Source: Pelomonas sp. BJYL3 (GTDB lineage Bacteria > Pseudomonadota > Gammaproteobacteria > Burkholderiales > Burkholderiaceae_C). From it: a DNA stretch of 64,000 nt. Positions 34,523-43,262 of the stretch are shown here, in pieces. Numbering within the stretch: the first letter of the stretch is position 1; every line of letters begins with the position of its first letter. A program made the position numbers and the translations under genes. The notes under the pieces are model-generated. The model searched no databases, had not been told where the DNA came from, and saw only the letters and a program-made list of their open reading frames with translations. The stretch is from NCBI RefSeq assembly GCF_027257975.1, contig NZ_JANZKX010000008.1, positions 1-64,000 on the forward strand, read 5' to 3'.

Positions 34523-35497
34523 TCAGTCCCCGGGCTGCGCCAGCAGGCAGACGGCCTCCAGGCTCAAGGGCTGGCAATAGCCCAGCAGCCGGCCCTGCAG
34601 GTCCAGGCACAGGGCACCGCCGGCCATGGCGACGGGGCGGCCGTCATGCCGCCAGACGCCACCCCGCCGCTGCAGCAGGACCAGGCACAGCTGAGGGGGC
34701 CGGCCGGGATCGGCCCCCAGCAGCAGCACCGGCCCGGCCTGCGGCTGTCCGAGCAGGGCCGGGTCCAGCGGGGGCGCGGCAGGCCCGTCCTGCTGCAGCC
34801 GTGGCAGCGCCGGCCCCGCCTCACGGGAAGAAGGCCGAGATGGCCGAGATGGCCGGGGAAGCCTGAAATGGGCCTCGACGCGCGGGGGCTCGTCCGCCAC
34901 ATGCCGAGGCAGGGCCGCCAGCTGCCAGCGCACGGCGGGCACGCTGCCCTCGCCCGAAGGGACGACGGAATCGTCCAGCGGCAGCAGGTCTGCGCCGAGG
35001 TCCAGCACCAGGCTGCGTGGAATCCAGGACGCGGGGGCCGCCCCGCCCTGCCACAGGCACAGCAGGCGGCGCACCCAGACCTCCAGGACCATCGTGGGAG
35101 CGAGCGCCGGCCGCAGGGCACCGGCACCGGGTGACAGCCCCTGCGCCGGCGAGTCCAGGCCCGTCCAGTGGCGCCAGCCGGGACTGCACTGCAGGCGCTC
35201 GCGGCTGTCCACGCACAGGCCCAGGTCCCGACCCAGCGCGTGCAGCCTCAGGTCGTGGGCCCGCAGGCTCAGCTGGCGCAGCAGCCAGGGCAAGACCTGA
35301 CCCCGGGCCTCCGCCAGATCGATCCAGGCCTCTGGCGAACTGCCGGGCGGCAGGTGACCCAGCCCCTCGGGCAGGCTGGCCGCCAGCTGGCCTTCGGCCT
35401 CCAGCTCGCGCAAGACCTGACCCCACTGGCAGCGCTGGCGCCCGGTCAGGTCCAGCGTTCCCGGCCTCAGCCCCTGCCTGTGCCCCGCCTTTGCCAT
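34523..35497 (-). CDS. Uncharacterised protein carrying two copies of the 14-bp repeat
   Basis: A 324-residue soluble protein of no recognised family, beginning MAKAGHRQGLRPGTLDL. It is rich in Leu, Pro and Arg, with no signal peptide or membrane segment. High third-position G/C supports coding. Two exact copies of the dispersed 14-mer lie inside it, 120 bases apart, and both are read in the frame giving GQVL (RGQVLPWL and WGQVLREL). It converges with the cyclase–ATPase gene, with a 34-base gap. Function unknown. Confidence 0.6.
   Translation of the reverse strand: MAKAGHRQGLRPGTLDLTGRQRCQWGQVLRELEAEGQLAASLPEGLGHLPPGSSPEAWIDLAEARGQVLPWLLRQLSLRAHDLRLHALGRDLGLCVDSRERLQCSPGWRHWTGLDSPAQGLSPGAGALRPALAPTMVLEVWVRRLLCLWQGGAAPASWIPRSLVLDLGADLLPLDDSVVPSGEGSVPAVRWQLAALPRHVADEPPRVEAHFRLPRPSRPSRPSSREAGPALPRLQQDGPAAPPLDPALLGQPQAGPVLLLGADPGRPPQLCLVLLQRRGGVWRHDGRPVAMAGGALCLDLQGRLLGYCQPLSLEAVCLLAQPGD
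35290..35303 (+). repeat. Dispersed 14-bp repeat, copy 2
   Basis: An exact GCAAGACCTGACCC followed by C, inside and antisense to the gene 34523-35497, where it encodes GQVL. Confidence 0.85.
35410..35423 (+). repeat. Dispersed 14-bp repeat, copy 3
   Basis: An exact GCAAGACCTGACCC followed by C, exactly 120 bases from copy 2 and in the same gene and reading frame. The flanks of the two copies are unrelated. Confidence 0.85.
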
Positions 35498-35705
35498 GAA
35501 TTGCACCACCCGCTCCCTCCCTGGCCTGCCCGGCCAGCCGCGGAATTCTAGGAAGCCGGGGGCGCCGTCAGAGCCGCCACCGTCCACCCTCTTGAGGATG
35601 TGCTTTCGACATTAGCTGTTGCATCAAGTCGGCCACTCCGAGGTGCCAACACGGCCGGCATGGTGTAGAACGTCAGCCAGCGCCCGACCACCCAAGGAGC
35701 CCTCC

Positions 35706-36929
35706 GTGAGCATGCACGCCGCCCGCAAGATTCTCGTCGCCCAAGGAGGCGGTCCGACCGCCGTGATCAACCAGTCCCTGGTCGGCGTGGTGCTGGAGGC
35801 GCGACGGCACAGGGGCATCGACCTGGTCTATGGCGCGCGCCACGGTGTGCGCGGCATCATCAACGAGGATTTCGTCGACCTCACCCAGGAGACCAGCCAC
35901 AACCTGGAGCTCGTGGCCGGCACCCCGGCCTCGGCCCTGGGCTCCACCCGCGACAAGCCCGACCTCGCCTACTGCCAGCAGATCTTCGAGGTGCTGCGCG
36001 CGCACGGCATCGGCTACTTCTTCTACATCGGCGGCAATGACAGCTCGGACACCGTCCGCATCGTGGCCGAGGAGGCGCGCCAGGCGGGCTATCCGCTGCG
36101 CTGCATCCACATTCCCAAGACCATCGACAACGACCTCGTCGGCAACGACCACACGCCCGGCTTCCCTTCGGCCGCGCGCTTCGTGGCCCAGGCCTTCGCG
36201 GGGGCCAACCTGGACAACGCCGCCTTGCCCGGCGTCTACGTGGGCGTGGTGATGGGCCGCCATGCCGGCTTCCTGACCGCGGCCTCGGCCCTGGGCAAGA
36301 AGTTCGATGAAGACGGCCCCCACCTCATCTACCTGCCCGAGCGCGTCTTCGAGATCGACCGCTTCCTGGCCGACGTGAAGGCAGTCTACGAGCGCCATGG
36401 CCGCTGCGTGATCGCCGTCAGCGAGGGCATCCACGATGCCAGCGGCCAGCCCATCGCCGCGCGGCTGGCCAAGGACCTGGAGCACGATGCCCACGGCAAT
36501 GTGCAGCTCTCCGGCACCGGCGCCCTGGCCGATCTGCTGTGCGAGGAGATCAAGACCCGCCTCAAGATCAAGCGCGTGCGCGGCGACACCTTCGGCTACC
36601 TGCAGCGCAGCTTCGTGGGCTGCGTGTCCGACGTCGATCAGCGCGAGGCCCGCGAAGTGGGCGAGAAGGCCGTGCAGTACGCCATGTGGGGCGATCGCGA
36701 CGGCTCGGTGGCCATCCGCCGCAATGGCTACTACTCGGTGGACTACGAGCTCCTGCCCCTGGAGGCCGTGGCCGGCAAGACCCGGGTGATGGAGGACCAC
36801 TTCATCAGCGAGAGCGGCACGGACGTCACCGACGCCTTCCGCCTCTACCTGCGCCCGCTGCTGGGCTCGGGCATGCCGGACGCGTTCAGGCTGCGGCCCA
36901 ATCCGGTGGCGAAGGTACTGAAGCCCTGA
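35706..36929 (+). CDS. pfp: Pyrophosphate-dependent 6-phosphofructokinase
   Basis: A 407-residue enzyme interconverting fructose 6-phosphate and fructose 1,6-bisphosphate. N-terminal GGGPTAVINQS and the GGNDSSDT motif are typical. IPKTIDNDL has Lys where ATP-dependent enzymes have Gly, the usual mark of pyrophosphate use. Later motifs are GRHAGFLTAASAL and YLQRSFVGC. A GTG at 35706, six bases after AAGGAG, is a better start than the ATG six bases on. The reaction is reversible, so it can serve glycolysis or gluconeogenesis. Confidence 0.93.
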   Translation: MSMHAARKILVAQGGGPTAVINQSLVGVVLEARRHRGIDLVYGARHGVRGIINEDFVDLTQETSHNLELVAGTPASALGSTRDKPDLAYCQQIFEVLRAHGIGYFFYIGGNDSSDTVRIVAEEARQAGYPLRCIHIPKTIDNDLVGNDHTPGFPSAARFVAQAFAGANLDNAALPGVYVGVVMGRHAGFLTAASALGKKFDEDGPHLIYLPERVFEIDRFLADVKAVYERHGRCVIAVSEGIHDASGQPIAARLAKDLEHDAHGNVQLSGTGALADLLCEEIKTRLKIKRVRGDTFGYLQRSFVGCVSDVDQREAREVGEKAVQYAMWGDRDGSVAIRRNGYYSVDYELLPLEAVAGKTRVMEDHFISESGTDVTDAFRLYLRPLLGSGMPDAFRLRPNPVAKVLKP

Positions 36930-36981
36930 GGGCACAGCGACGGTCGGATGGCGCCCCGCGTCACAGCGTCTGGCCGCGGCT

Positions 36982-37383
36982 TCATTCCCCTGGCACGAGC
37001 CTGCTTGCCTTGGTGCGTTCATCGACCAGCACCATGAAGTGGTTTCCCGGCAAAGGGTCCAGGCCATCGTAGAAAACGGTCCATTTAGCATCCCTGGCGC
37101 TGTAGCACAGCTCCGGCCCCGCGTACTTCCGCAGGTCCCAGCCCTCGGCCCTAGCTTGCGCGGCGGCACGCGACAGCGCCGCGGTGACGGTGATCCGCGT
37201 GCGGCCCTGCACCGCATGGTCTCGTCCCTTGTCGCAGTTCCATGGTGTGGGGACCGGGCCTGCCCAGCCGGCGGAGGCAGCGGCTGCGAGCAGGGTCACC
37301 CCGAGGGTTCGCAGGGACCGGCTGCCTTCCTGCCGTCGGGCAGGGGCATGCAAGCCACGATCACGAAGCCATTCATGCGCCAT
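36982..37383 (-). CDS. Small exported protein of unknown function
   Basis: A 133-residue protein with a long basic n-region, then a hydrophobic core TLLAAAASAGWA and a likely signal cleavage before GPVPTP. The mature part of about 90 residues has one Cys in WNCDKG, another in ELCYSARDAKWTVFYDG, and ends LPGNHFMVLVDERT. The pattern recalls small exported proteins of Xanthomonas and Burkholderia with no known role. The start overlaps the end of the P-loop gene 37373-37909 by 11 bases. Confidence 0.6.
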   Translation of the reverse strand: MAHEWLRDRGLHAPARRQEGSRSLRTLGVTLLAAAASAGWAGPVPTPWNCDKGRDHAVQGRTRITVTAALSRAAAQARAEGWDLRKYAGPELCYSARDAKWTVFYDGLDPLPGNHFMVLVDERTKASRLVPGE

Positions 37384-37909
37384 GCCAACCTCCGCCGCGC
37401 CCTTCGGACACGACATGCTGGTACTCCATGCCAGGCACTTCACGCTCCTGCTCATCCACCGGTTCCCACAGATCGCTCGCCAGCTCGAAGACTGCCTCCG
37501 GCACGACCATGGAAAACGTCGCGCCCTGCTCCACATTGCGCTGCTGCACGCGGGCTCGTCGCAGCTCGCGCGGCGCGTCCAGCTCATACATCAGGAGCTC
37601 CACGCCCTGGTCCAGGACCTGGCGGCAGAAGTCCATGCGCGGCTGACGCTGGATGAGGCCCAGCTCCAGGATGACGTCCGTCCCGGTGGCCAGCAGCGCC
37701 TGGCTGTGCGCCCAGATGAGTGCCAGCAGGCGGTCCTTGCGCTCCAGATACCAGGGGATGAAGTCACCGGCCGGGCGGTCCGGGCTGAACAGCCGGGCGA
37801 ACCAGGCATCCAGCGCAATGTGCACGCCGCCGCTGCGGGCGGCAAGCGAGGCGGCAAAGGTGGACTTCCCTGCTCCCACAGGGCCTTCGATGAGATGCAC
37901 CCTGGGCAT
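37373..37909 (-). CDS. P-loop ATPase/kinase-like protein
   Basis: A 178-residue protein with Walker A GPVGAGKST at residues 9-17, HIALDAWFARLF with a likely catalytic Asp, and a late Arg-rich lid (RRARVQQRN). The layout fits small zeta-toxin- or gluconate-kinase-like P-loop kinases. A phosphotransferase acting on a small molecule is likely, but the substrate is unknown. No antitoxin-like gene is adjacent. Confidence 0.75.
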   Translation of the reverse strand: MPRVHLIEGPVGAGKSTFAASLAARSGGVHIALDAWFARLFSPDRPAGDFIPWYLERKDRLLALIWAHSQALLATGTDVILELGLIQRQPRMDFCRQVLDQGVELLMYELDAPRELRRARVQQRNVEQGATFSMVVPEAVFELASDLWEPVDEQEREVPGMEYQHVVSEGRGGGWHGA

Positions 37910-37954
37910 GGGGCGGTCCTTCCGTGAAGTCTGGCGTTGTCAGCTTCCAGCATA

Positions 37955-37968
37955 GCAAGACCTGACCC
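37955..37968 (+). repeat. Dispersed 14-bp repeat, copy 4
   Basis: An exact GCAAGACCTGACCC followed by T, 46 bases upstream of the P-loop gene start, in the gap before the erythromycin-esterase-like gene. Confidence 0.85.
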
Positions 37969-38160
37969 TCCTGCTGCCGGGGAGGCCGGCAGGCCATGGC
38001 CGCTGGCCGGCCGCCCCGGGGTCTGGCCCCGAGCGGCGTAAGCGCATGTGCCCCGAGGTGGGGCCCTCGCACAAGCGTGCTGAGCCGGGTGTCCTGCAGG
38101 GCCCGGGCGGCCCTGGGGCTGGTTAGCATCGCGCCGTCCTGCGGCTCCTTCGACATCGCC

Positions 38161-39519
38161 ATGCCCGTCCTGCCTCCGCGTCCCCGCCCTGCCTTGCCGC
38201 TTCGCCCGCCTGCCCGGCTGCTGCCCGTCGGGCTGGCCGCCCTGCTGTCGGGTCTCCTCGGCGCCGGCCCCGCGCCGGCCCGGGCCGAGGAGGCCCCGCC
38301 CTGGCAGGCGTGGCCGGTGCGCAGCGCCACGGGTGACAACCGCAGCGACGACGCCGCCGACCTCGCGCCCCTCACGGCCGGCCTCGCGGGCGTGCGGGTG
38401 CTGGGGCTGGCGGAGCAGACGCATGGCGGGCACGAGGAATTCGCCACCAAGCTGCGCCTGCTGCGCCATCTGCACGAGACCCAGGGCTTCGACGTGCTGC
38501 TGCTGGAAAGCGGCTTCTTCGACGTGGAGCAGCTGCAGCAGGACGTCCAGGCGGCCGCAAGGCTTCGAGGGAAGGCTTCCGCCGCGCGGTCGTCGAGCTG
38601 GGCCAGGGGCGCCCCCGGCAATGTCTTCTACATGTACTCCAAGAGCGTCGAGGGTCAGGCCTTGATGGCCTATCTCGACCAGCAGCAGGCGATGGGCCGG
38701 CCCCTGCTGGTGGCCGGCATCGACAGCCAGCACAGCGGCCTGCGCAGCCAGCAAGACCTGGCACGGGGCCTGAGGCGGGCGCTGAGGAGCGGCATGGGCG
38801 GCGCGCGCGGGCGTGCCCTGTCGGAAGATGCCGGCTGGCAAGCCTATGCGCGGCAGCTGACCACCCTGTTCACGCTCTCGCGGCAGGCGCCCCCGGCGGC
38901 CGAGCGCCAGGCCTTCCAGGCCCGCTCGCAGGCGCTCCAGGACGCGCTGTGCGCCGTGAGGGAAACGCGCGCGAGGCCAGACGGTGCGGGCTGGTGGTGC
39001 CGCGTCGTCCGCAGCATGGACGCGCAGGCCCGCAGCCTCTGGAGCAACGGCGCCGACTACCAGCGCGACCAGGCCATGGGCGACAACGCCATCTGGCTGA
39101 TGGAGCAGCTCCATCCGGGCCGCAAGGCCGTGGTCTGGGGTCACACCGTGCACCTGGCGCGCGGCTTCCAGCGCGACCCCGCCCACCTGCAGGCCGGCGA
39201 GGTGATGCACCGGCAGTGGGGTGCGGCCTACCAGGTGCTGCAGTTCAGCGCCTCAGGCGGCCGCTACCTGGACTACGTCAGCCTGCAGGAGGCTGACGTG
39301 CCCGCGCAGCCGCCGCAGGCCCTGGAACAGCAGCTGGCGCGCGAGCATCCGGGCCAGGCCCTGCTGGTCAGGGCCTCGGCCCCGGTCACGCTGCCCCAGT
39401 TCGCCTACGAATACGGGCAGGGCGGCGTCGAAAGCTCGCAGCAGCCGGGCCAGCTCGGCCGGCACTGGGACTGGCTGTGGCTGCTGCCCCGCATCAGCCC
39501 GGCGCGCATGGCGCCCTGA
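38161..39519 (+). CDS. Exported erythromycin-esterase-like protein
   Basis: A 452-residue protein. The signal peptide has the core LLPVGLAALLSGLLGA and cleavage near ARAEEA. The esterase family pattern is visible: LGLAEQTHGGHEEF near the start (catalytic Glu and His region), LLLESGFFD, then DNAIWLMEQ and VVWGHTVHLARGF. Family members include macrolide esterases and succinoglycan-like hydrolases; most chromosomal copies have no known link to resistance. Export suggests an extracytoplasmic substrate. Confidence 0.82.
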   Translation: MPVLPPRPRPALPLRPPARLLPVGLAALLSGLLGAGPAPARAEEAPPWQAWPVRSATGDNRSDDAADLAPLTAGLAGVRVLGLAEQTHGGHEEFATKLRLLRHLHETQGFDVLLLESGFFDVEQLQQDVQAAARLRGKASAARSSSWARGAPGNVFYMYSKSVEGQALMAYLDQQQAMGRPLLVAGIDSQHSGLRSQQDLARGLRRALRSGMGGARGRALSEDAGWQAYARQLTTLFTLSRQAPPAAERQAFQARSQALQDALCAVRETRARPDGAGWWCRVVRSMDAQARSLWSNGADYQRDQAMGDNAIWLMEQLHPGRKAVVWGHTVHLARGFQRDPAHLQAGEVMHRQWGAAYQVLQFSASGGRYLDYVSLQEADVPAQPPQALEQQLAREHPGQALLVRASAPVTLPQFAYEYGQGGVESSQQPGQLGRHWDWLWLLPRISPARMAP

Positions 39520-39572
39520 GCTTGCCCCTGGCGCCCGGGGCTGACGGCCCCCGCGGGACGGTGGCCCCGGCC

Positions 39573-40736
39573 TCAGCCCAGGAGGCGCCGGGCGATCAGG
39601 TCCTTCATGATCTCGTTGGTGCCGCCGTAGATCTTCTGCACGCGGGCATCGGCATAGAGCCGGGCGATCGGGTACTCGGCCATGTAGCCGTAGCCGCCGA
39701 AGAGCTGCAGGCACTCGTCCATCACCCGGCATTGCTGCTCGGTGGTCCACCACTTGGCCATGTAGGCGGCCTCGTCGTCCAGCGTGCCGTCCAGCAGGCG
39801 CTGCACGCAGTCGTTGACGAAGCTCCGCACCACATGGGCCAGGGTGGCGCACTCGGCGAGCTTGAAGCGGGTGTTCTGGAAGCTGGCGACAGACTGGCCG
39901 AAGGCCTGGCGCTGGGTCGTGTACTCGACCGTCAGCTCCACCGCCCGCTCGATGGTGGCCGCCGCCGGGACGGCCAGCAGCATGCGCTCGTAGGGCAGCT
40001 GGCTCATCAGCTGGCGGAAGCCCTGCCCCTCGACGCCTCCCAGCAGCTGGTCCTGGGGCACGCGCACGCCCTGGAAGGACAGCTCCGCGGTGTCCGAGGC
40101 ATGCTGGCCCAGCTTCTCCAGGCGCCGCCCCACGCTGAAGCCCGGCAGGCCCTCGGTCTCCAGCACGAGCAGGGAGACTCCCCGGCTGCCGGCCTCGCCG
40201 GTGCGCACGGCCACCACCAGCAGATTGGCCGTGAAGCCGTTGGTGATGAAGGTCTTGGCGCCGTCGAGGACATAGCCGTCGCCCTCCTTGCGGGCGCGGG
40301 TGCGCAGGGCCTTGAGGTCGGAGCCGCAGCCTGGCTCGGTCATGGCGATGCCGGCCAGCAGCTCGCCGCTGGCCAAGCCGGGCAGCCAGCGCGCCTTCTG
40401 CGCCGGCGTGCCGTAGTCCAGGATGTAGTGGGCGGCGATGGTGTGCACGGCGGTGTTGGCGGGCATCTCGGCGCGGGCCAGCTCGTCCTGCACGACCAGC
40501 TGGTAGGCCAGGCTGGCGCCTGCGCCGCCCCAGGCCTCGTCCAGCTCCGGCAGCAGGAAGCCCAGGGCGCCGAAGGGTCGCCAGACCTCGCGCGGGATGT
40601 AGCCCTGGCGCCGCCAGCCTTCCAGCTGGGGCGCCAGCTCGGCCGTGACGTAGCGGCGCACCTGCTCGCGGAAGGCCTCGATCTGCTCGTCCATCCAGGC
40701 ATGCCGGTGCAAGCGGGGAAACAGGGACTCACTCAT
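39573..40736 (-). CDS. Acyl-CoA dehydrogenase
   Basis: A 387-residue flavoenzyme catalysing alpha,beta-dehydrogenation of an acyl-CoA. The domains are in the usual order: the N-terminal helical part (RPFGALGFLLPELDEAWGG), the FAD/substrate motif AMTEPGCGSDL and FITNG, and the C-terminal FGGYGYMAEYPIARLYADARV with IYGGTNEIMK. The Gly in IYGGT, where many family members have the catalytic Glu, suggests the base lies on another helix, as in long-chain or isovaleryl types. It follows the SCP2-type thiolase gene by 73 bases. Confidence 0.92.
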   Translation of the reverse strand: MSESLFPRLHRHAWMDEQIEAFREQVRRYVTAELAPQLEGWRRQGYIPREVWRPFGALGFLLPELDEAWGGAGASLAYQLVVQDELARAEMPANTAVHTIAAHYILDYGTPAQKARWLPGLASGELLAGIAMTEPGCGSDLKALRTRARKEGDGYVLDGAKTFITNGFTANLLVVAVRTGEAGSRGVSLLVLETEGLPGFSVGRRLEKLGQHASDTAELSFQGVRVPQDQLLGGVEGQGFRQLMSQLPYERMLLAVPAAATIERAVELTVEYTTQRQAFGQSVASFQNTRFKLAECATLAHVVRSFVNDCVQRLLDGTLDDEAAYMAKWWTTEQQCRVMDECLQLFGGYGYMAEYPIARLYADARVQKIYGGTNEIMKDLIARRLLG

Positions 40737-40809
40737 GGGGGAACTCCTGAAGACATGCGGCGAGCAGCAGCCGGCCGCCAATCCGGGAAACAGAGGTAAA
40801 AGGGGCGGC

Positions 40810-41994
40810 CTACAGCCGCTCGTAGAGCGTCACCACGCAGGCACCGCCCAGGCCGAGGTTGTGCTGCAGCGCCAGACGCGCCTGCGGCACCTGGCGCGGG
40901 CCCGCCGTGCCCCGCAGCTGCTGGACCAGCTCGGTGCACTGCGCCAGGCCCGTGGCGCCCAGCGGGTGGCCCTTGCTGAGCAGGCCACCGGAAGGGTTGG
41001 TCACGACCTGGCCGCCGTAGCTGTTGTCGCCGTCGACCACGAAGCGCTCCGCGCCGCCCACCGGGCACAGGCCCAGGGCCTCGTAGCTGATCAACTCGTT
41101 GTGCGCGAAGCAGTCGTGGAGCTCCACCACATCCAGGTCCGCCGGTCCCACGCCGGCCGCCTCGTAGACCTGCTCGGCGGCGCGCCGGGCCATGCCGAAG
41201 CCGACCAGTTCGCGCATGTCGCGGGACTCGAAGGTCTCGGGGCCGTCGGTGCTCATGGCCTGGGCCCGGATCCGCACCGCCGCACGCAGGCCGTGGCGGG
41301 CGGCAAAGTCTTCCGAGCAGACCAGGGCGGCGGCGGCGCCGCAGGTCGGCGGGCAGGCCATCAGGCGGGTCATCACGCCGGGCCACATGACGGGTGCGCT
41401 GAGCACCTCCTCCTCGGTGACCACCGTACGGAACAGGGCCAGGGGATTGTGGGCGGCGTGCCGGCTGGCCTTGGCCCGGATCTTGGCGAAGGTGCTCAGC
41501 CGGGTGCCGAACTGCTGCATGTGCGCCAGGCCGGCGCCGCCGAAGTAGCGCAGCGCCAGCGGAATCTCGGCATGGCCGACCAGCTCGTCCGTCGTCTGGT
41601 CGAAGCGGTCGAAGGGGCTGGGGCGGTCCTTGAAGACCGAGCCCAGGGCGCCGGGACTCATCTGCTCGAAGCCCAGCGCCAGCACGCAGTCCGCCGCCCC
41701 GCTCTCCACCGCCTGGCGCGCCAGGAACAGCGCCGTCGAGCCGGTGGAGCAGTTGTTGTTCACGTTGACGATGGGGATGCCGCTCATGCCCACCTCGTAC
41801 AGCGCGCGCTGGCCGGCCGTGCTGTCGGCATAGACATAGCCCACATAGGCCTGCTGCACCTGCGCATAGCCCAGGCCGGCATCAGCCAGGGCCAGGCGCG
41901 TGGCCTCCGCGGCCATCTGCGGATAGGGCGCGCTGGCGCCGGGCTTGGTGAAGGGGATCATGCCGACCCCGGCGACGAGTACCTTGCGATTCAT
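40810..41994 (-). CDS. SCP2-type thiolase / lipid-transfer protein
   Basis: A 394-residue thiolase-fold protein. The active-site Cys82 is in NNNCSTGSTAL, and the C-terminal motifs are DCFAHNE and GHPLGATG with the catalytic His. It lacks the second Cys motif (CxG) of classical degradative thiolases, which places it with the SCP2/lipid-transfer group that cleaves branched or sterol-type acyl-CoA. It is co-directional with the acyl-CoA dehydrogenase and divergent from an AraC-type regulator, together suggesting a catabolic unit. Confidence 0.88.
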   Translation of the reverse strand: MNRKVLVAGVGMIPFTKPGASAPYPQMAAEATRLALADAGLGYAQVQQAYVGYVYADSTAGQRALYEVGMSGIPIVNVNNNCSTGSTALFLARQAVESGAADCVLALGFEQMSPGALGSVFKDRPSPFDRFDQTTDELVGHAEIPLALRYFGGAGLAHMQQFGTRLSTFAKIRAKASRHAAHNPLALFRTVVTEEEVLSAPVMWPGVMTRLMACPPTCGAAAALVCSEDFAARHGLRAAVRIRAQAMSTDGPETFESRDMRELVGFGMARRAAEQVYEAAGVGPADLDVVELHDCFAHNELISYEALGLCPVGGAERFVVDGDNSYGGQVVTNPSGGLLSKGHPLGATGLAQCTELVQQLRGTAGPRQVPQARLALQHNLGLGGACVVTLYERL

Positions 41995-42189
41995 GGGCCT
42001 TGCTCCTTTGCCAGCCACCCGACCGGCGCGCCCCTCGGCGCAGCCCCGGAGCCGGCGACCTCGCCATGCTAGGCAGGGCCGCTGCCCGCGGCGATGGCAA
42101 AAGACCGCGCCGTGATGTCATTTCACCTCGCGCACCCCGGGCAGGACATCGCCACGCCGCGCCCCCGCCCCGCGCTACAGTGGACGGCT

Positions 42190-43215
42190 GTGACATCCCG
42201 CCCGTCCCTCAAGCCGGCCCCGGCCCTGACCGTGGGCATCGAGTTCGCGCTGAACCTGCTGTCCGGCCTGCGCCGGCGCGGCATCGAGGGCAGCGAGCTG
42301 CTGCTGGAGGCCGGCATCCCGCCCGAGGCGCTGAGCCAGCCCGGCGCCCGCATCTCGACCCTGCAGCTGGCCACGCTGCTGCGCACCCTGATCGAGCGCC
42401 ATGACGACGAGGTGCTGGGCATGCTGTCCCGCCCCTCCAAGCGCGGCTCCTTTGCCCTGCAGGTGCGGGCCGGCATTGCCGGCGCGACGCTGGAGCAGGC
42501 CATCCGCCACATCGCCCATGTGTTCCGGCTGCTGCATGACGACCTGAGCCTGGTCCTGGTCCACGAGGGGCCCGAGCTGGCGGGCGTGCAGCTGTGCTTT
42601 CACAACCCCGAGGTGGCCGCGAACCCCCACCTGCACGAGCTGGTGCTACGGGTCTACTGGCGGCTGTTTGCCTGGCTGGTGGGCGGCCAGCTGCCGGCGG
42701 TCCGTTTCGACTTCGCCTATGCGCGGCCGGCCTATTCGGAGGGCTATGGCCCCATCTTCCCGGCCCCCTGGCGCTTCGAGCAGCCCCACAGCGCGATGTG
42801 GTTCCAGGCGGCACGCCTGAAGCTGCCCGTCTGCCGCGACGAGCAGGCCCTGCGCCGCTTCGTCGCCGATGCGCCGGTGCAGGTCATCCTGCCCCGGCGC
42901 GATGCGGGCATCAGCGGCCAGGTGCGCGCCCACCTGCAGCGGGCCCAGCCCCTCTGGCCGGACCTGGCGCGCTGCGCCGAGGCCCTGCACCTGTCACCCA
43001 GCACGCTGCAGCGCCGCCTGGCGGCCGAGGGCAGCAGCTTCCAGTCCCTCAAGGACCAGCTGCGGCGCGAGGTGGCCATCTACCGCCTGCACACCAGTGC
43101 CCTGCCGCTGGGCAAGCTGGCGCTGGAGCTGGGCTTCTCGGACACGGCGGCCTTCCAGCGCGCCTTCAAGCGCTGGACGGGCCTGGCGCCCGGCAGCTAC
43201 CGGCGCACGAGGTAG
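42190..43215 (+). CDS. AraC-family transcriptional regulator
   Basis: A 341-residue regulator. The N-terminal ligand-binding domain (GARISTLQLATLLRTLIE, then a long variable part) resembles the arabinose-binding-like domain of the OruR/ArgR AraC subgroup. The C-terminal domain has two helix-turn-helix units: ALHLSPSTLQRRLAAEGSSF and KLALELGFSDTAAFQRAFKRWTG. The GTG at 42190 is chosen because TACAGT ends 9 bases upstream as a -10-like box; an ATG at 42094 would add 32 residues of poor quality. It probably controls the divergent thiolase/dehydrogenase pair. Confidence 0.88.
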   Translation: MTSRPSLKPAPALTVGIEFALNLLSGLRRRGIEGSELLLEAGIPPEALSQPGARISTLQLATLLRTLIERHDDEVLGMLSRPSKRGSFALQVRAGIAGATLEQAIRHIAHVFRLLHDDLSLVLVHEGPELAGVQLCFHNPEVAANPHLHELVLRVYWRLFAWLVGGQLPAVRFDFAYARPAYSEGYGPIFPAPWRFEQPHSAMWFQAARLKLPVCRDEQALRRFVADAPVQVILPRRDAGISGQVRAHLQRAQPLWPDLARCAEALHLSPSTLQRRLAAEGSSFQSLKDQLRREVAIYRLHTSALPLGKLALELGFSDTAAFQRAFKRWTGLAPGSYRRTR

Positions 43216-43243
43216 GCCCGGCCCGGCTTGAGGCCCAGGTTGA

Positions 43244-43257
43244 GCAAGACCTGACCC
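43244..43257 (+). repeat. Dispersed 14-bp repeat, copy 5
   Basis: An exact GCAAGACCTGACCC followed by C, in the 47-base gap between the convergent AraC-regulator and serine-hydrolase genes. Confidence 0.85.
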
Positions 43258-43262
43258 CCTGC

